Shown: positions 1-9,931, numbered from the stretch's first letter. The stretch: DNA of 20,804 nt from Russula earlei (GCA_025769875.1 JAGFNK010000825.1:1-20804); one strand, 5' to 3'. The notes: generated by a model from the sequence alone, not told the origin. Numbers and translations are program-made.

Positions 1-1
1 G

Positions 2-1897
2 ATGCCAACCTCGTCCTCACTCGTTATTTCTGAGGATGATGAGTCTGCCTTGTGCGCACCAACCGACGGGTCCCAGACTACTTCACGTGTGATTGAGGTG
101 CGTTGGCCAGCGGCAGGGCCCCGCGTCGCATAAAAACTTGAACTACTTTCTCAATAGGCTCAAGGACTCACTGTTCTCCCTGCATCGTCCTATGCATCGT
201 TCCTCTCTAAAGTCGCCAAGGCTCGTAAACCCAGTCCCAGTATGTCAGCTTTCACCCGACAGTCTAAGTGAGCCTTGTCATTCACGCAGTCCGCGGACTG
301 TATCCTCTTGAACAAACGCCGGGCGTGATCTCCCTCCTCGCAGGAAAGCCCAACGCTGCGCTGTTCCCATTCATTAACGTCCAATTTACCGTACCCAACC
401 TGGATAATTCAGGACCAATGCTGCTTTCAGTAGACGAAGACTTACTCTCGATGGGCTTGCAGTATGCGCCGACAAATGGGATTCAGCCAATGGTAGAATG
501 GCTGACCTTATTTCAAGAGCAAGAGCACCGGCGAGGTAGGGGAGAGGGATGGAGGGTCAGTGTAACGGCAGGATCGCAAGATGCAATATACAAAGTTCGT
601 CCTACAAGTGCTAGTCGTCATTCATCAGTCCAACTGTATGTATTGCAGGCTATCCAAGCACTTGTTGATCCAGGCGATCCTGTCCTAATCGAGAAGCCCG
701 TCTATGCGTACGTGGGAATTGAATATACGTGTTTATCTCGGACGAGTGATCCATCCAGCGGCGTGATCCCCATCTTCGAGACGCTACATTGTGAGATGAT
801 AGGTACTGTAGGGGTCCATGGATTCTTTCCCCCACGCTGAGTCCAGGTTACAGAGGTTGAGACCGACGTCGACGGACTCAAATCCCTATCTCTTCGGGAA
901 ATCCTCGAGAACTGGTCAACATCTAAGCCGAAACCCAAAGTCTTGTATACCGTCCCGGTGCGCATTAGCTATTCCCCTTTGTTATTTAATATCAATGACG
1001 AAAAGTACGGATGCAACCCCACGGGAGCAACGACGGCGCTCACTCGCCGCAAAGAGGTTTTGGACCTCTCGAGAGAGCACAGTTTTCTTGTCTTGGAAGG
1101 TGGGCTCCATCTACGTTCTCATGTCATTTCCGAAACTAAAAGTTACGACAGATGATCCTTATTACTTCATGTACTTTGGCGCGCACTCACGCATCCCGTC
1201 ATATTTTATGCTTGAAGCTCAGACTGGGGATCGTAGCGTCGGTCATGTGTTGCGTTTTGACAGCTTCAGCAAAATCCTCTCCGCCGGTATCCGTATTGGT
1301 TTTGTGACTGGGCCTGCGCCTTTACTCGACGCAATAGACAGACACGTATGTACCTTCAATCATTCCCTCACGCTCTCTGACGGAGCGCCTTGTAATCGCA
1401 GACGGCTACAGCTAATCTACAGCCGTCATCGTTCTCTCAGGCAATAATTCTCACCCTACTGCGTTCATGGGGGCGAGAGGGCTTACTTGCTCACATCCAC
1501 ACTGTCGCCAAGTTCTATCGAGAAAAACGCGATGTGTTCGAGGCAGCCATGCGACGGCACCTTCACGACCTCGCAGAATGGAATACCCCTGAGGCCGGAA
1601 TGTTTTTTTGGCACGATCCTTTCTATTTCTGCTTGTGACTGTTGATAGCGACGCTCGGTTAGGTTCAAGCTCCTGCTCGGTGACGATGGCGACTCAGCGC
1701 GGCTCATCCAAACTAAGGCTTTTGAGGGCGGTGTCCTTGCGCTGCCTGGCACTGTTTTCACCCCAAGTGGAGCACGTACGACTTATGTACGGGCGTCTTT
1801 TAGTCTGCTGGAGGAAGGGCAGGTGAATGAGGCTCTACTACGCCGACTGCGGGTAGTCATTTTGAAAGAAAGGGGGCTTACGGGTGGTTTCTCATAA
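2..1897 (+). CDS. PLP-dependent aminotransferase, aromatic amino acid / kynurenine aminotransferase type (fold type I), ten exons
   Basis: Predicted exons are 2-97, 158-239, 290-594, 649-707, 759-802, 854-957, 1006-1099, 1152-1345, 1402-1610 and 1663-1897, giving about 473 residues with every junction in frame. The family transfers the amino group of aromatic amino acids (or kynurenine/2-aminoadipate) to 2-oxoglutarate using pyridoxal phosphate, in the cytosol or mitochondrion. Visible landmarks are the N-terminal RGLYPLEQTPGVISLLAGKPN substrate loop, AGSQDAIYK, TVPYGCNPTG (Asn about residue 234), DDPYYFMYFG, the Schiff-base lysine in RFDSFSKILSAG (about K302, codon 1271-1273), and the C-terminal TTYVRASFS with the carboxylate-binding Arg (about 439). 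All introns are 48-60 bp. Intron 9 (1611-1662) starts with GC rather than GT. The first exon is the weakest part: the frame is open to the window edge, so the true start may lie upstream of the ATG at 2. No internal stop or frameshift is needed. Substrate preference cannot be read from sequence. Confidence 0.9.
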
Positions 1898-2130
1898 TCA
1901 TGAAGTCTATCGTTACGAGGACCAAATGGACCAATCACAACGCTTTATAGGCATTTACCCGTTCCCAAAGAATTAAAGCCTCCATACAATAACTGTGACG
2001 GCAGAGAAAGATCATTTGAATAATTTAATTACACCTAAGTCTACTTAGTGGTCAGGATATTGGACATTAATGTTCGCTAAGTATGTGGACTTCCGCTCCT
2101 GCCTGCGTGATTGTCCGTTTCGTTCGTTTG

Positions 2131-4792
2131 ATGGCATCTTCTGGCAGCTCAAATCTCCCAAGACCCTCAAGGTCACGTTTACCTATTTCTGTTTCGAATA
2201 CTGGTGCTCGTCTAGGAGCCATTCGTGACCACCTACTGCTGGTACTACCTCTTGTCCCCACCTTGTAGGTTCTCTCTCCATCCACTCCCGAGTGCCAAAA
2301 ACTCCGCAGTCCGGTCTCGCACCATAGTCGTCAATGCAAAATCCACACAGTCCTCCCTCTGAGCAGGTGCCTGAGCGACTGCGAACCAAGTCCATCACCA
2401 AGTCACCACACATCCGCTTAAAGCAGCCAGAACAAGCTACTCCCCCAAAGGTACCTGTGCTGAGCATGAAAGAGGCGATTGCACTCAAGCGCACAGAGGC
2501 TAAGAAAGTGTTGGCCGCACAAAGGGCATTCTCGGAACATGACGGGGCGATTGGTATGAGTATCGAGGACGCGTCGCCCACTACCCGCGAACCTGTAGTC
2601 GATGACGACGATCTCGGAAGACTTTCCATACGTGAGATGATAGAAACGTGCGCGAAGCTCAGGTGCGCATCAGAACTTTGCGGTTCATATGTATTCCACT
2701 AACTGCTCGGGGACACGTCCTCAAGGCTCACTCAACATAGCTTCACGCGATCTGCTGTGTCTCCCTTCTGCTTTATTCGAAATCCATCTCTCAGTAACCC
2801 CTGAAAAGCTCTCTAGGGTTCCAGATGAGCCAAATTTTCCAGAAAAGCACGGAAAGAAAGTCATATCCAACCCAACATTGTGGTATGAACAACAAGATCT
2901 GACGTTCATTCGGGCACGGAATAATCAGATCGTGGAACTTCAGCCGGAGATCTCTCTGTTTGGCTCCCTCAAAACCATCGACGTATGTATACCTTACCTA
3001 CCCATTTAGCTGGCGTTTGATCAATAATATCTGTACAGCTTCAAACAATCGCCTCGTGTCACTCCCTGAAAGTTTTGCCGATCTGTTGTGTCTTGTCAAC
3101 CTTGACCTTTCCCACAACGCTCTGACCTCCCTTCCATCCCAAATTTTTTCGCTTCCTGCCCTCTTGGTTCTCGATCTGTCACACAACTCCCTTACTACCC
3201 TTCCGTTCAACATGCCATTTGATACTGTTTCAAAACTACCCAGACCAAGCCGGCGCTCCAGCGGGTTCTTCTCGGCTCCGGACGTCGTGAGGGCAACTCG
3301 TCCACTTCCCTGTCTTGCCTCCCTGGACGTCTCATATAATAAGATCGTCTTCTTCAGCTGTTCACCACAATGCACTGCCCCAGGACCTGAGGACATTCAA
3401 CCTCGCGAGAAACCCTCTTGGTCACGTTGCGGAACTTTTGACCTCTTTAAGCACTCTCAGTCAGCTTGTGGATCTTCGCATGTCGGGGTGTACCATTGAT
3501 GACACATCTTTCCGGATAATCTCCCTCTCCTCGTCCAATCGACCGGCATTCCCGAATTTATCTATCCTAGATCTAGAAGAGACGCTTGCTACGCAAGCCG
3601 CAGTTTCTCGGGCACTCTCTAACCTCACTCAGACAATTGATTTTGAAGCCTCCATTGCGGGATGCACGTACCGTGCCAATTGGAACCGTCGCTGTAACCG
3701 TTGGAAAACGCATTGCGCGTGAAGCATGGGAAATCGAGGCAGACCGCCATGTCCAGCGTCTCCGTGAGAAGCGGAGCGCAGTGATTTTGGGGGGTACACC
3801 CACCCAAGTACCGCTACAGTCCTTACCAGAGCCGTATGCGAAGGAGCGACGAGCTCCGGAGGTAGAACAAGATTTACTCTCCGAGGGGCCACAGCCCCCC
3901 TCTTTACCGGCGGAGGTCATACGACCTGCAGTGGGTACACCCACTACAGTCGCCCCTGACGCCATTACGTTGCTTAGGCGCTACTGGGAACCGCGCACGC
4001 GCACGCTCACGCTTCCCCCTTCCGCCGGACGATCCCTACGCCGTACGGCTACTTTTGTTGAAAAGGAGGACGAGCTTCCGCGTGCTACCCTTCCCCTGAC
4101 CCTAATCACGACTCAGTCATTCGCAGACACTTTACGCGTGCTGAGCTACGCAGTCGGCGTGCAAGAGCCTGTATTTATCTTGCCAGCATGCAACAGTCAG
4201 CCATTGTTACCGTGCCTGGAAACGCTCAATCTAGAAGGCTGTGCGCTTAGCGATGTAGTCCCCTGCTCCGGGGCCGTTGATGGAGGTACACTCGGTGTGC
4301 TTGCGCAGCTATTTCCTAGCCTGCGTAACCTCGAGCTTGCGTACAACAACCTTACTAGTGCTGCGGTGACCCGTGGGGTGCTCGAGGCAACTACTCTTCA
4401 TGGATGATGGGGGACGCGTGGGGCTACGACGTTTGGGGCTATGTGGGAAATAAGATCGAAGAACTCAATGGGCTCTGTGAGCTCGCGCAGCTGATATTTG
4501 GTGTTAAGGCCTCAAGTTACGATGTAGAACGCCGCAGGAGGTGGACGCTGGAGGAGTTGGATGTTCGTGAAAACTCGATCATAGGGCTTCCCGGGGAGCT
4601 GGGGTTACTGCCTCTCGAATCGTTTTTAGTGGACGGTAATCTGTACGCCCTCTTTGCTTCCGATGTTGCGTTTGTATCTCCATTGACTGGCACAGATTCC
4701 GGGTTCCCCCGCGACGCGTGTGGGAACGCGAAGGCACCAAGGGGTTGTTAATATGGCTGCTAGGACGGCTAGACACGCAGGGAAGTATTTGA
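2131..4792 (+). pseudogene. Leucine-rich-repeat protein gene, decayed (one stop, four +1 frameshifts)
   Basis: The product belongs to a fungal family of LRR proteins with a Ser/Pro-rich N-terminus. A likely start is ATG 2131 (MASSGSSNLPRPSRSRLP), with an intron at 2225-2268. After this the frame meets TAG at 2325-2327, just before the Met at 2334. The body shows the LSMKEAIALKRTEAKK segment, then LNIASRDLLCLPSALFEIHL. Canonical repeats follow (LVNLDLSHNALTSLPSQIF, LLVLDLSHNSLTTLPF, LNLEGCALSDV, LRNLELAYNNLTS, LEELDVRENSIIGLPGELG), and then the family's C-terminal RVWEREGTKGLLIWLLGRL. Clear introns are 2987-3038 and 4643-4695; another lies at 2632-2725 or 2663-2725. Homology moves to the next frame, always by +1, near 3350, 3670, 4392 and 4452; the last is GGGAAATAAG where GGGAATAAG is expected. 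No intron fits these points. Such proteins are protein-protein scaffolds; the partner is unknown. Alternatives are assembly errors or a shorter reannotated product, but the intact neighbour argues for real decay. Confidence 0.82.
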
Positions 4793-4886
4793 AACCAAAG
4801 GACAAGTAGATATGTCTGCATGCTAGCCGGCATAGAGTTGGGCCAAGTGCTAAACCCATCGAGAAGATGGCAATGCTTGCTTACAC

Positions 4887-5048
4887 TCACTTTGATTCTG
4901 ATGCCCTTCTCATAATGTTCCAGATGGTGGTGTGCTTGGGTGGGAGGTTTGGATGGTCATCATAGACCTGCTTGACCAGCTCAAAGTAATGAGTGACATT
5001 TCAGGCATGGAAGTTCAGTGCATGTTTGGGGATCCAGATTACTTGTGC
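4887..5048 (-). pseudogene. Unidentified protein fragment, probably transposon-derived
   Basis: Read on the minus strand, 5000-4887 encodes a 37-residue run with natural composition (THYFELVKQVYDDHP, then PPKHTTIWNIMRRASESK), ending at a stop at 4887-4889. The same frame continues upstream through one stop (5001-5003) to IPKHALNFHA. Its position inside CpG-depleted repeats suggests a decayed mobile-element ORF, but I do not recognise the family. The overlapping plus-strand frame also has no recognisable match, so the coding strand is an inference from how protein-like the minus reading looks. Confidence 0.25.
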
Positions 5049-5545
5049 CTATGCTACTAAGTCCAGTGTACTTAATGCCAGCCTTCCACTTCAGACACAT
5101 TCTGTTACTGACTGGTGGCAGCATTGCTGACAAATCTTTTCATGTGCAAGATGAGTGCAAGGAGTCAAGCAAGAACAGAATTGTCATGAACCATTTTCCA
5201 GAGAGGGCCCTTGAAGGACCCTTCCTTATTAGAGGAAACCCAGCCTCTATGATGCCACCCTGTTCACATGAGCAAAAGGGGTGAGTAGAGGTGTCCACAA
5301 TATTGTGCTTGCATTGTCATGCAATTGATTCTAGGCACAATTGACATACAACAAGCCCTACTTAGTGGCAACCATTCTAGCAATATAAGACAATATTATA
5401 GGCTTCCTAAAGACCCTTTAGGACGACCCAAAGTGCTCTATAATAGACACTAATGAAGATACTATAGGCCCTATAACATGTTATTAGACTAACTCCAATA
5501 ACCGTAGAATGAACCATAAGGCAATATTAAGGACCTTAATAGAGG

Positions 5546-5574
5546 TATTAGGGTCAACTCTAAGGACCCTAATA
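5546..5574. repeat. Perfect 10-bp inverted repeat (hairpin, 9-nt loop)
   Basis: TATTAGGGTC at 5546-5555 is the exact reverse complement of GACCCTAATA at 5565-5574. It sits in a tract where the word GGACC(C/T)TAATAG recurs, so it may be part of a degraded repeat rather than a functional site. Confidence 0.7.
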
Positions 5575-5868
5575 GAACTATATAAGGGGCCTTATAGGCA
5601 ACACTACTCCACTGACAAATACCCCAAGTCCCAAATGACCAGCCCTAAACTAACTAACAGTAAATGAATCAGGTGCCTTGCATGTGCACTAAGCAGTGAA
5701 CACATGGACTCTAAAGGCCCTTACTCATCATTATAGACCTCCTTACTCAGCAGCTTACTGAGCATGACTGAGCATGCTCACTAAGCTTACCCTGGCTTCA
5801 TACTCATCTGTCTATGATGCTTGATAACAAGGTTATGACTTGTTCCCTATTTAGCAGTTCCCTTGTAG

Positions 5869-5911
5869 TATATAAGCACCCAATAAAGTAGCAGACAGTC
5901 TCCAGACTGTC
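5869..5911 (+). promoter_or_regulatory. LTR-like promoter patch: TATA box, AATAAA and hairpin
   Basis: TATATAAG at 5869-5876 is followed by AATAAA at 5882-5887 and by GACAGTCT-CC-AGACTGTC, a perfect 8-bp stem with a 2-nt loop at 5894-5911. TATA, polyadenylation signal and a short stem within 45 bp is the layout of the U3/R part of a fungal LTR. I cannot find a partner copy in the window, so a solo LTR or LTR fragment is the best guess. Confidence 0.35.
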
Positions 5912-6106
5912 CATTTGATTTGTGGCACTCTATTACCAAGGGTACTCCTTTGTGACCACCCTATCTAGTACAAACCTGGCCCTCTCCTTCCGTGATCATC
6001 TCTCACAGTCAGTACCAGTTCCCCTCTGGTACTTGCTACTTGTTTGGACCATGCTCTTTGCCAACTTTGTCCTTGAACTCAGTCAACTTGTCTCGGAACT
6101 TCTACC

Positions 6107-6322
6107 TCATTCTTGGACTGGATTGTTCAATAGTGAGTTCCAACAGAAGCCATGGGCAGGGATAGCAGGGTCATTAACAGAATAGGAAGGGGGGTTATGT
6201 GAACTGATTTGGGGGAGTATGGTACATTGTTGTATTGTAAGTCCTCGGAACTGGTGTTCTAGGTCATCTAGGTCTTCACCTGAGTGATGGGATTCTGTGG
6301 GATCAGAGTCAGTAGTAGACAT
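6107..6322 (-). CDS. Hypothetical protein fragment, possibly the N-terminus of a transposon Gag
   Basis: From the ATG at 6322-6320 the minus strand reads MSTTDSDPTESHHSGEDLDD, then EHQFRGLTIQ, a Ser/Pro-rich segment, and SVNDPAIPAHGFCWNSLLNNP, about 71 residues before a stop at 6107. The frame is open further upstream to 6460. Acidic, serine-rich starts followed by a Pro-rich linker are common in fungal retroelement Gag proteins, but nothing decisive is present. A competing plus-strand frame runs 5922-6184 and I cannot identify that one either. The inverted-repeat arm starts 120 bp away. Confidence 0.28.
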   Translation of the reverse strand: MSTTDSDPTESHHSGEDLDDLEHQFRGLTIQQCTILPQISSHNPPSYSVNDPAIPAHGFCWNSLLNNPVQE

Positions 6323-6432
6323 AATGCAGAGTTTGGTAGGTTGTTGTAAGTGAAAAGTAGTGATGGTGTCTTGTGTGTTTTTACTGTCATTTTCACGTGA
6401 CCTTGCACTTGCCATTTTGGATGTCATTTCAA

Positions 6433-7045
6433 GTGCAAAATCAAAACTGCTATATCTCAACAGCTTCTCAACAGATTGCCTTGAAACTTTGACAGTAGAA
6501 ACCTTATATACTGTATCTAGGTGCAGCTAAAATATGGGAGCATAATATCCAGTTCTTGAAATGTCAATTTCCAGGTGCTGACATGGGTGCAAAACTTTGA
6601 ACTGCCATATCTCAACTGTTTCTCAATCAATTGACTTGAAACTTCAACAATGGGATCTCATGTACTGTATCTAGGTGCAGCCCAAGAGTTGGGGTCTAAT
6701 TCTTAGTTCTTGAAGTTTTGATTTTTGGGTGTGATCTGAGTGCAAAATTTCGAACTGCCATATCTCAACTGTTTCTCAATAGATTGCCTTGAAACTTGGC
6801 CAGTAGAACCTTATATACTGTGTCTAGGTGCAGCTAAAATATGGGAGCCTAGTGTTCAGTTCCTGAAGTTTTGATTTTGGGTGCCAATCTGCATGCAAAA
6901 TTTTGAAATGCCATATCTCAACTATTTCTCAATGGATTGGCCTGAAACTTGGACAGTATCATCTCATGTACTGTATCTAGATACAGCCAAATAATGGGTT
7001 TCACTTGTTAAATTTTCACATTTTGGGGTGCTGACCAACCCCAAG
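6433..7045 (+). repeat. Tandem array of four ~153-bp units in ABAB order; 6444-6918 forms the left inverted-repeat arm
   Basis: Units begin at 6433, 6587, 6740 and 6893 (spacings 154, 153, 153). All contain (A/C)ATATCTCAAC, a CTTGAAACTT-like word and CTGT(A/G)TCTAG. Units 1 and 3 share ATTGCCTTGAAACTT, a CCTTATATACTGT word and GCAGCTAAAATATGGGAG (type A). Units 2 and 4 share ATCTCATGTACTGTATCTAG and CAGCC (type B). The array is therefore a higher-order repeat of ~306 bp. The part 6444-6918 is repeated in reverse orientation at 9454-9931. There is no coding content; open frames across it are accidental. Confidence 0.9.
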
Positions 7046-9453
7046 CATGATAGGATATCTCTACACATGACTATTTACAGCTGTAGCATGCAACCACAGC
7101 AAGGAAAATACAGTGAGACAGACAGAAAACATCACTGGCAGGACGATAGCAGGTCTCCGGACTGTAGCATGCCAGGTCGGGCACATGGAGTCTGTGGGGC
7201 TTGATCCGAGGGCAGGTAGGAGCAGAAGGGAGCAGGGGAGAGCAAGGTCATGCCCCAGAACGCAATGCACATGCGCGCATGCAAGAGGGTGTGTGTGTGT
7301 TCTCAAGGGAATGGTTCACACAGGCAGATGAGACGTTTTAATGCAGAGGCAAAAGCTCCCTCCTATTTGAGACTGTAGCTACTAGCCTTAAATACTGTAG
7401 AAGAAAGGTGGGGTGAGAACTAGGTAATCAAAAAGATGGATGAGAAGACAATGGCATAAGAATCCTACTGCTCCAACTGCGAGTCCGTGAGCATGGGGCG
7501 GTGTGGCGAGGACGACAGGGCGAGGCACTGTGGGCAGCAAGCCCTCGGATCGAGTGGCGATGATGTCTGTGTGTGCATCATCCAAGTCCATACGTATGTG
7601 TGTGGTGGGGGCGAGGACAATGCTTGAGAGACGATGATGAAAGGGGTGAGAGTGGGATTGAAAGGGAGTCGACGATGGGTGAGAGCGATATGACAAAAGG
7701 GTGGGGAGCATGAAGCAGACAAAGATACTAGTGGTGCAGGGGATGGATGTAGATGAGGGAGCATGAGGCATGGGTGAAGTCGGAGGCGATCGAGCTGAGG
7801 TGTCATCGCTGTTCCTGGGCATAGAGTGGGCGATGCGAGGGAATGACATTGAGAGGAGCACGCGAGAGGTAAGTGAAAAGAGGGAAAGGAATGACAATAG
7901 TTGGAGGGATGATAGGAGGGGAAGGGAGACAAGAGACAAAGGGAAAGGAAGACACATGGGTGAGGGACGTGAGGGAGGTGGGGGCAAGTGCAAGTCATGT
8001 GAGTTTCCTGGTCAGCAGGCTCAGACACCTTACAGGACTGCTTAGAGGAGGTTTTGCATACCATCAGGGAATTTGAGGATGCGGGGTGCCATGGCATCTG
8101 ATGGACCCTCCATTTTTTGGATGGTCGATGTCTTGACCTGGGGTCTGGAGAAGGTGACCTCGTGCGACTTTGCGGTTTGCATGCTTTGCCACTCTCCAAC
8201 AACGGTGGCATAAGAATGAAATAAGCTGAAAGGGTGTTTGCATTGACTTGCCTTGGCAGCCCGTTGAATGGCGACATCAGCCAACCCACACAGTACCTCC
8301 CAGGGTGCCATGAGGCTGGAAGCTGGGAGCCCACCACCATCGTCATCCTCATCTGACAAGTCCGCACTCATTGTAGTTGATATTGGGAAGGGCCTCTTTA
8401 GAAGGGCACACTTGGGTTCATGGAGCTGGACAAGGACTGACCTTGCTCGACTCAGGGTGACACCAGGGCATGAAGGAATTGAGCGGGGGCAAGAGAGGGG
8501 GTTCTGTATCCAAGTTATCAGTGGACACTTTGCCTTGAGGTTGAGGTCGGGAGGTGGCATGATGATGCACTCTCAGCGTCCGGTGCCAGGACCACCAGTG
8601 GCAACAAGCATGGAGCTGTGGCAACTGCTTGTGGGATCAACAGGAGAATGATTTATAACTCAAGTCAGCGTGGTTCGCAGCTGTCAGGGAGGGATGGTGA
8701 GGATGCACATGTATGATTTGGTGTATGTTTGCCATGTTCCTTGGCTTGAAATCTCCACCGAAGGCTCAGGTGAGGTGACACGCTCATTTGGTGCCTATGG
8801 GCGATATTGGAAGGCTCCATGACCTTGTGAGAGTGCGAGTGGAAGAGGTGCAAGCAGAAGATGGTGGTGAGGGGGATGATCGTAGTATGGAGGAAGGCCC
8901 ATGACTGGGGATGAACAAGTTACCTGTGAGATTCATTAACTCAGTAGCGATCGCTAGCGCATGCTCTGTCAGAGGATCTAGAGTGGAACCTGTCCATGTT
9001 GCAAACAATATTGTTACTGCAAGTAACACATGGCATCTATTAGACCCTCCATATAGAGGCAAAGACAAGAGATGTAGTTGCCTACTTCAAGACAAACTGA
9101 CCGACGAAGTTTGCTGGGCTGATCAGCAATACTCCCTTCTTTGTTTGGTGATACATTGATCGAGGTAAGATGTGGGTTTCATAATAAAAGACAGAGGAGT
9201 ATCCTTGGATGGCCTTGAGGGAAAGTAGCTGCATGGCCATCCATTGATGCTGTCGCCTGCAGAGGAAACATCATCTGCATGGCGCCGTTGTTGACCAGCA
9301 AGTCAATTCATGCATTCTAAATCATGACAAAGAGCTGGTTACCCATCCATATAGAGAAGAGTGGCCTATATATCCTTGACCAGGCTCGTAGAGTGTGCTC
9401 AGGATAAGAGCGAAGGAAGTAGTAACGAAGGAGCAGGCTAGGAGGGATCATAT
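7046..9453. other. Spacer between the inverted-repeat arms; purine-rich on the plus strand
   Basis: No intact gene. 7158-7235 is, in reverse complement, a clear copy of 14115-14192. A (GT)6 run lies at 7289-7300. From about 7600 to 8000 the plus strand is nearly all purine-biased, so the minus strand is C/T-rich and yields spurious Ser/Pro/His/Leu-rich frames. 8062-8371 on the minus strand holds a recognisable gene fragment, listed separately. In 8500-9450 I see only short unrelated frames. Confidence 0.6.
8062..8371 (-). pseudogene. Fragment resembling the linker of a fungal Zn2Cys6 transcription factor
   Basis: On the minus strand an exon-like segment 8371-8252 reads MSADLSDEDDDGG, then SLMAPWEVLCGLADVAIQRA, and ends at a GCAAGT (GC-type) donor. 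After a putative ~60-bp intron, a second segment (about 8192-8062) reads PQSRTRSPSPDPRSRHRPSK in one frame and DAMAPRILKFPD in the next. It stops at a GTATGC donor. The order acidic stretch, APWEVLRGLADVAI-like helix, Ser/Pro/Arg-rich linker and ILxFPD matches my memory of the segment between the zinc cluster and the fungal_trans domain in agaricomycete transcription factors. Neither of those domains is found next to it, and a frameshift is needed. It reads as a captured, non-functional gene piece; the assignment rests on recall only. Confidence 0.35.
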
Positions 9454-9931
9454 AGATATGGCAGGTCCGAAATTTTGCATGCAGATCAGCACCCAAAAAT
9501 CGAAATTTCAGGAACTGAACATTAGGCTGCCATATTTTAGCTGCACCTAGACACAGTATATAAGGTTCTACTGTCCAAGTTTCAAGGCAATCTATTGAGA
9601 AATGGTTGAGATATGGCAGTTCGAAATTTTGCACTCAGATCACACCCAAAAATTCAAAACTTCAAGAACTAAGAATTAGATGCCCAACTCTTGGGCTGCA
9701 CCTAGATACAGTACATGAGATCCCATTGTTGAAGTTTCAAGTCAATTGATTGAGAAACAGTTGAGATATGGCAGTTCAAAGTTTTGCACCCATGTCAGCA
9801 CCTGAAAATCGATATGTCAAGAACTGAATATTATGCTCCCATATTTTAGCTGCACCTAGATACAGTATATAAGGTTCTACTGTCAAAGTTTCAAGGCAAT
9901 CTGTTAAGAAGCTGTTGAGATATAGCAGTTT
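9454..9931 (-). repeat. Right arm of the long inverted repeat (A-B-A units, reversed)
   Basis: Reverse-complemented, 9931-9454 reproduces units A1, B2, A3 and the first ~25 bp of B4 of the left array, with scattered substitutions and small indels. The outer edge is sharp: similarity begins at AAACTGCTATATC (left 6444, right 9931) and the flanks beyond are unrelated. The inner edge is ragged, because the left side continues through all of B4 while the right side stops after CATATCT. No obvious target-site duplication is visible at the outer edges. Confidence 0.9.

Larger units (their letters stand above)
4793..5868. other. AT-rich, CpG-poor repeat debris without an intact gene
   Basis: CpG drops abruptly just after the LRR pseudogene; from 5041 to 5640 I count only two CpGs. 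A plus-strand open frame at 5018-5284 (about 88 codons) and a minus-strand fragment at 4887-5048 are the only coding-like patches, and neither is identified. The stretch 5340-5650 is rich in short related words (AGGACCCTAATAG, ACCTTAATAG, GGCCTTATAGG) and forms small hairpins. I see no RNA gene. Confidence 0.5.

Noticed and set aside
2183..2629. Minus-strand 148-codon frame overlapping the LRR 5' region
   Set aside because: Antisense shadow of the LRR N-terminal exons; Ser/Cys/Gly-rich with no recognisable motif.
3573..3965. Minus-strand frames under the LRR gene
   Set aside because: Antisense of a clear LRR-family coding segment with GTVAVTVGKRIAREAWEIEA.
5546..5574. Telomere-like TTAGGG word
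   Set aside because: Only one TTAGGG is present, as part of a hairpin; there is no tandem telomeric repeat.
6433..7045. CRISPR-like or clustered direct repeats
   Set aside because: Units are ~153 bp, contiguous, diverged and palindrome-free, in a eukaryotic contig. This is a satellite-type tandem array.
7388..8367. Long minus-strand open frames of 200-300 codons
   Set aside because: They are Ser/Pro/His/Leu-rich products of a C/T-rich strand, overlap each other in different frames and show no domain except the short linker-like piece kept at 8062-8371.
9317..9634. 105-codon minus-strand frame across the right repeat arm
   Set aside because: It reads through the satellite units and is matched by similar frames in the left arm; repeat-derived and not conserved as protein.
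6444..9931. Autonomous DNA transposon with terminal inverted repeats
   Set aside because: No transposase-like DDE domain is legible in the spacer and no target-site duplication is evident at the outer edges, so only a non-autonomous or rearranged structure can be proposed.
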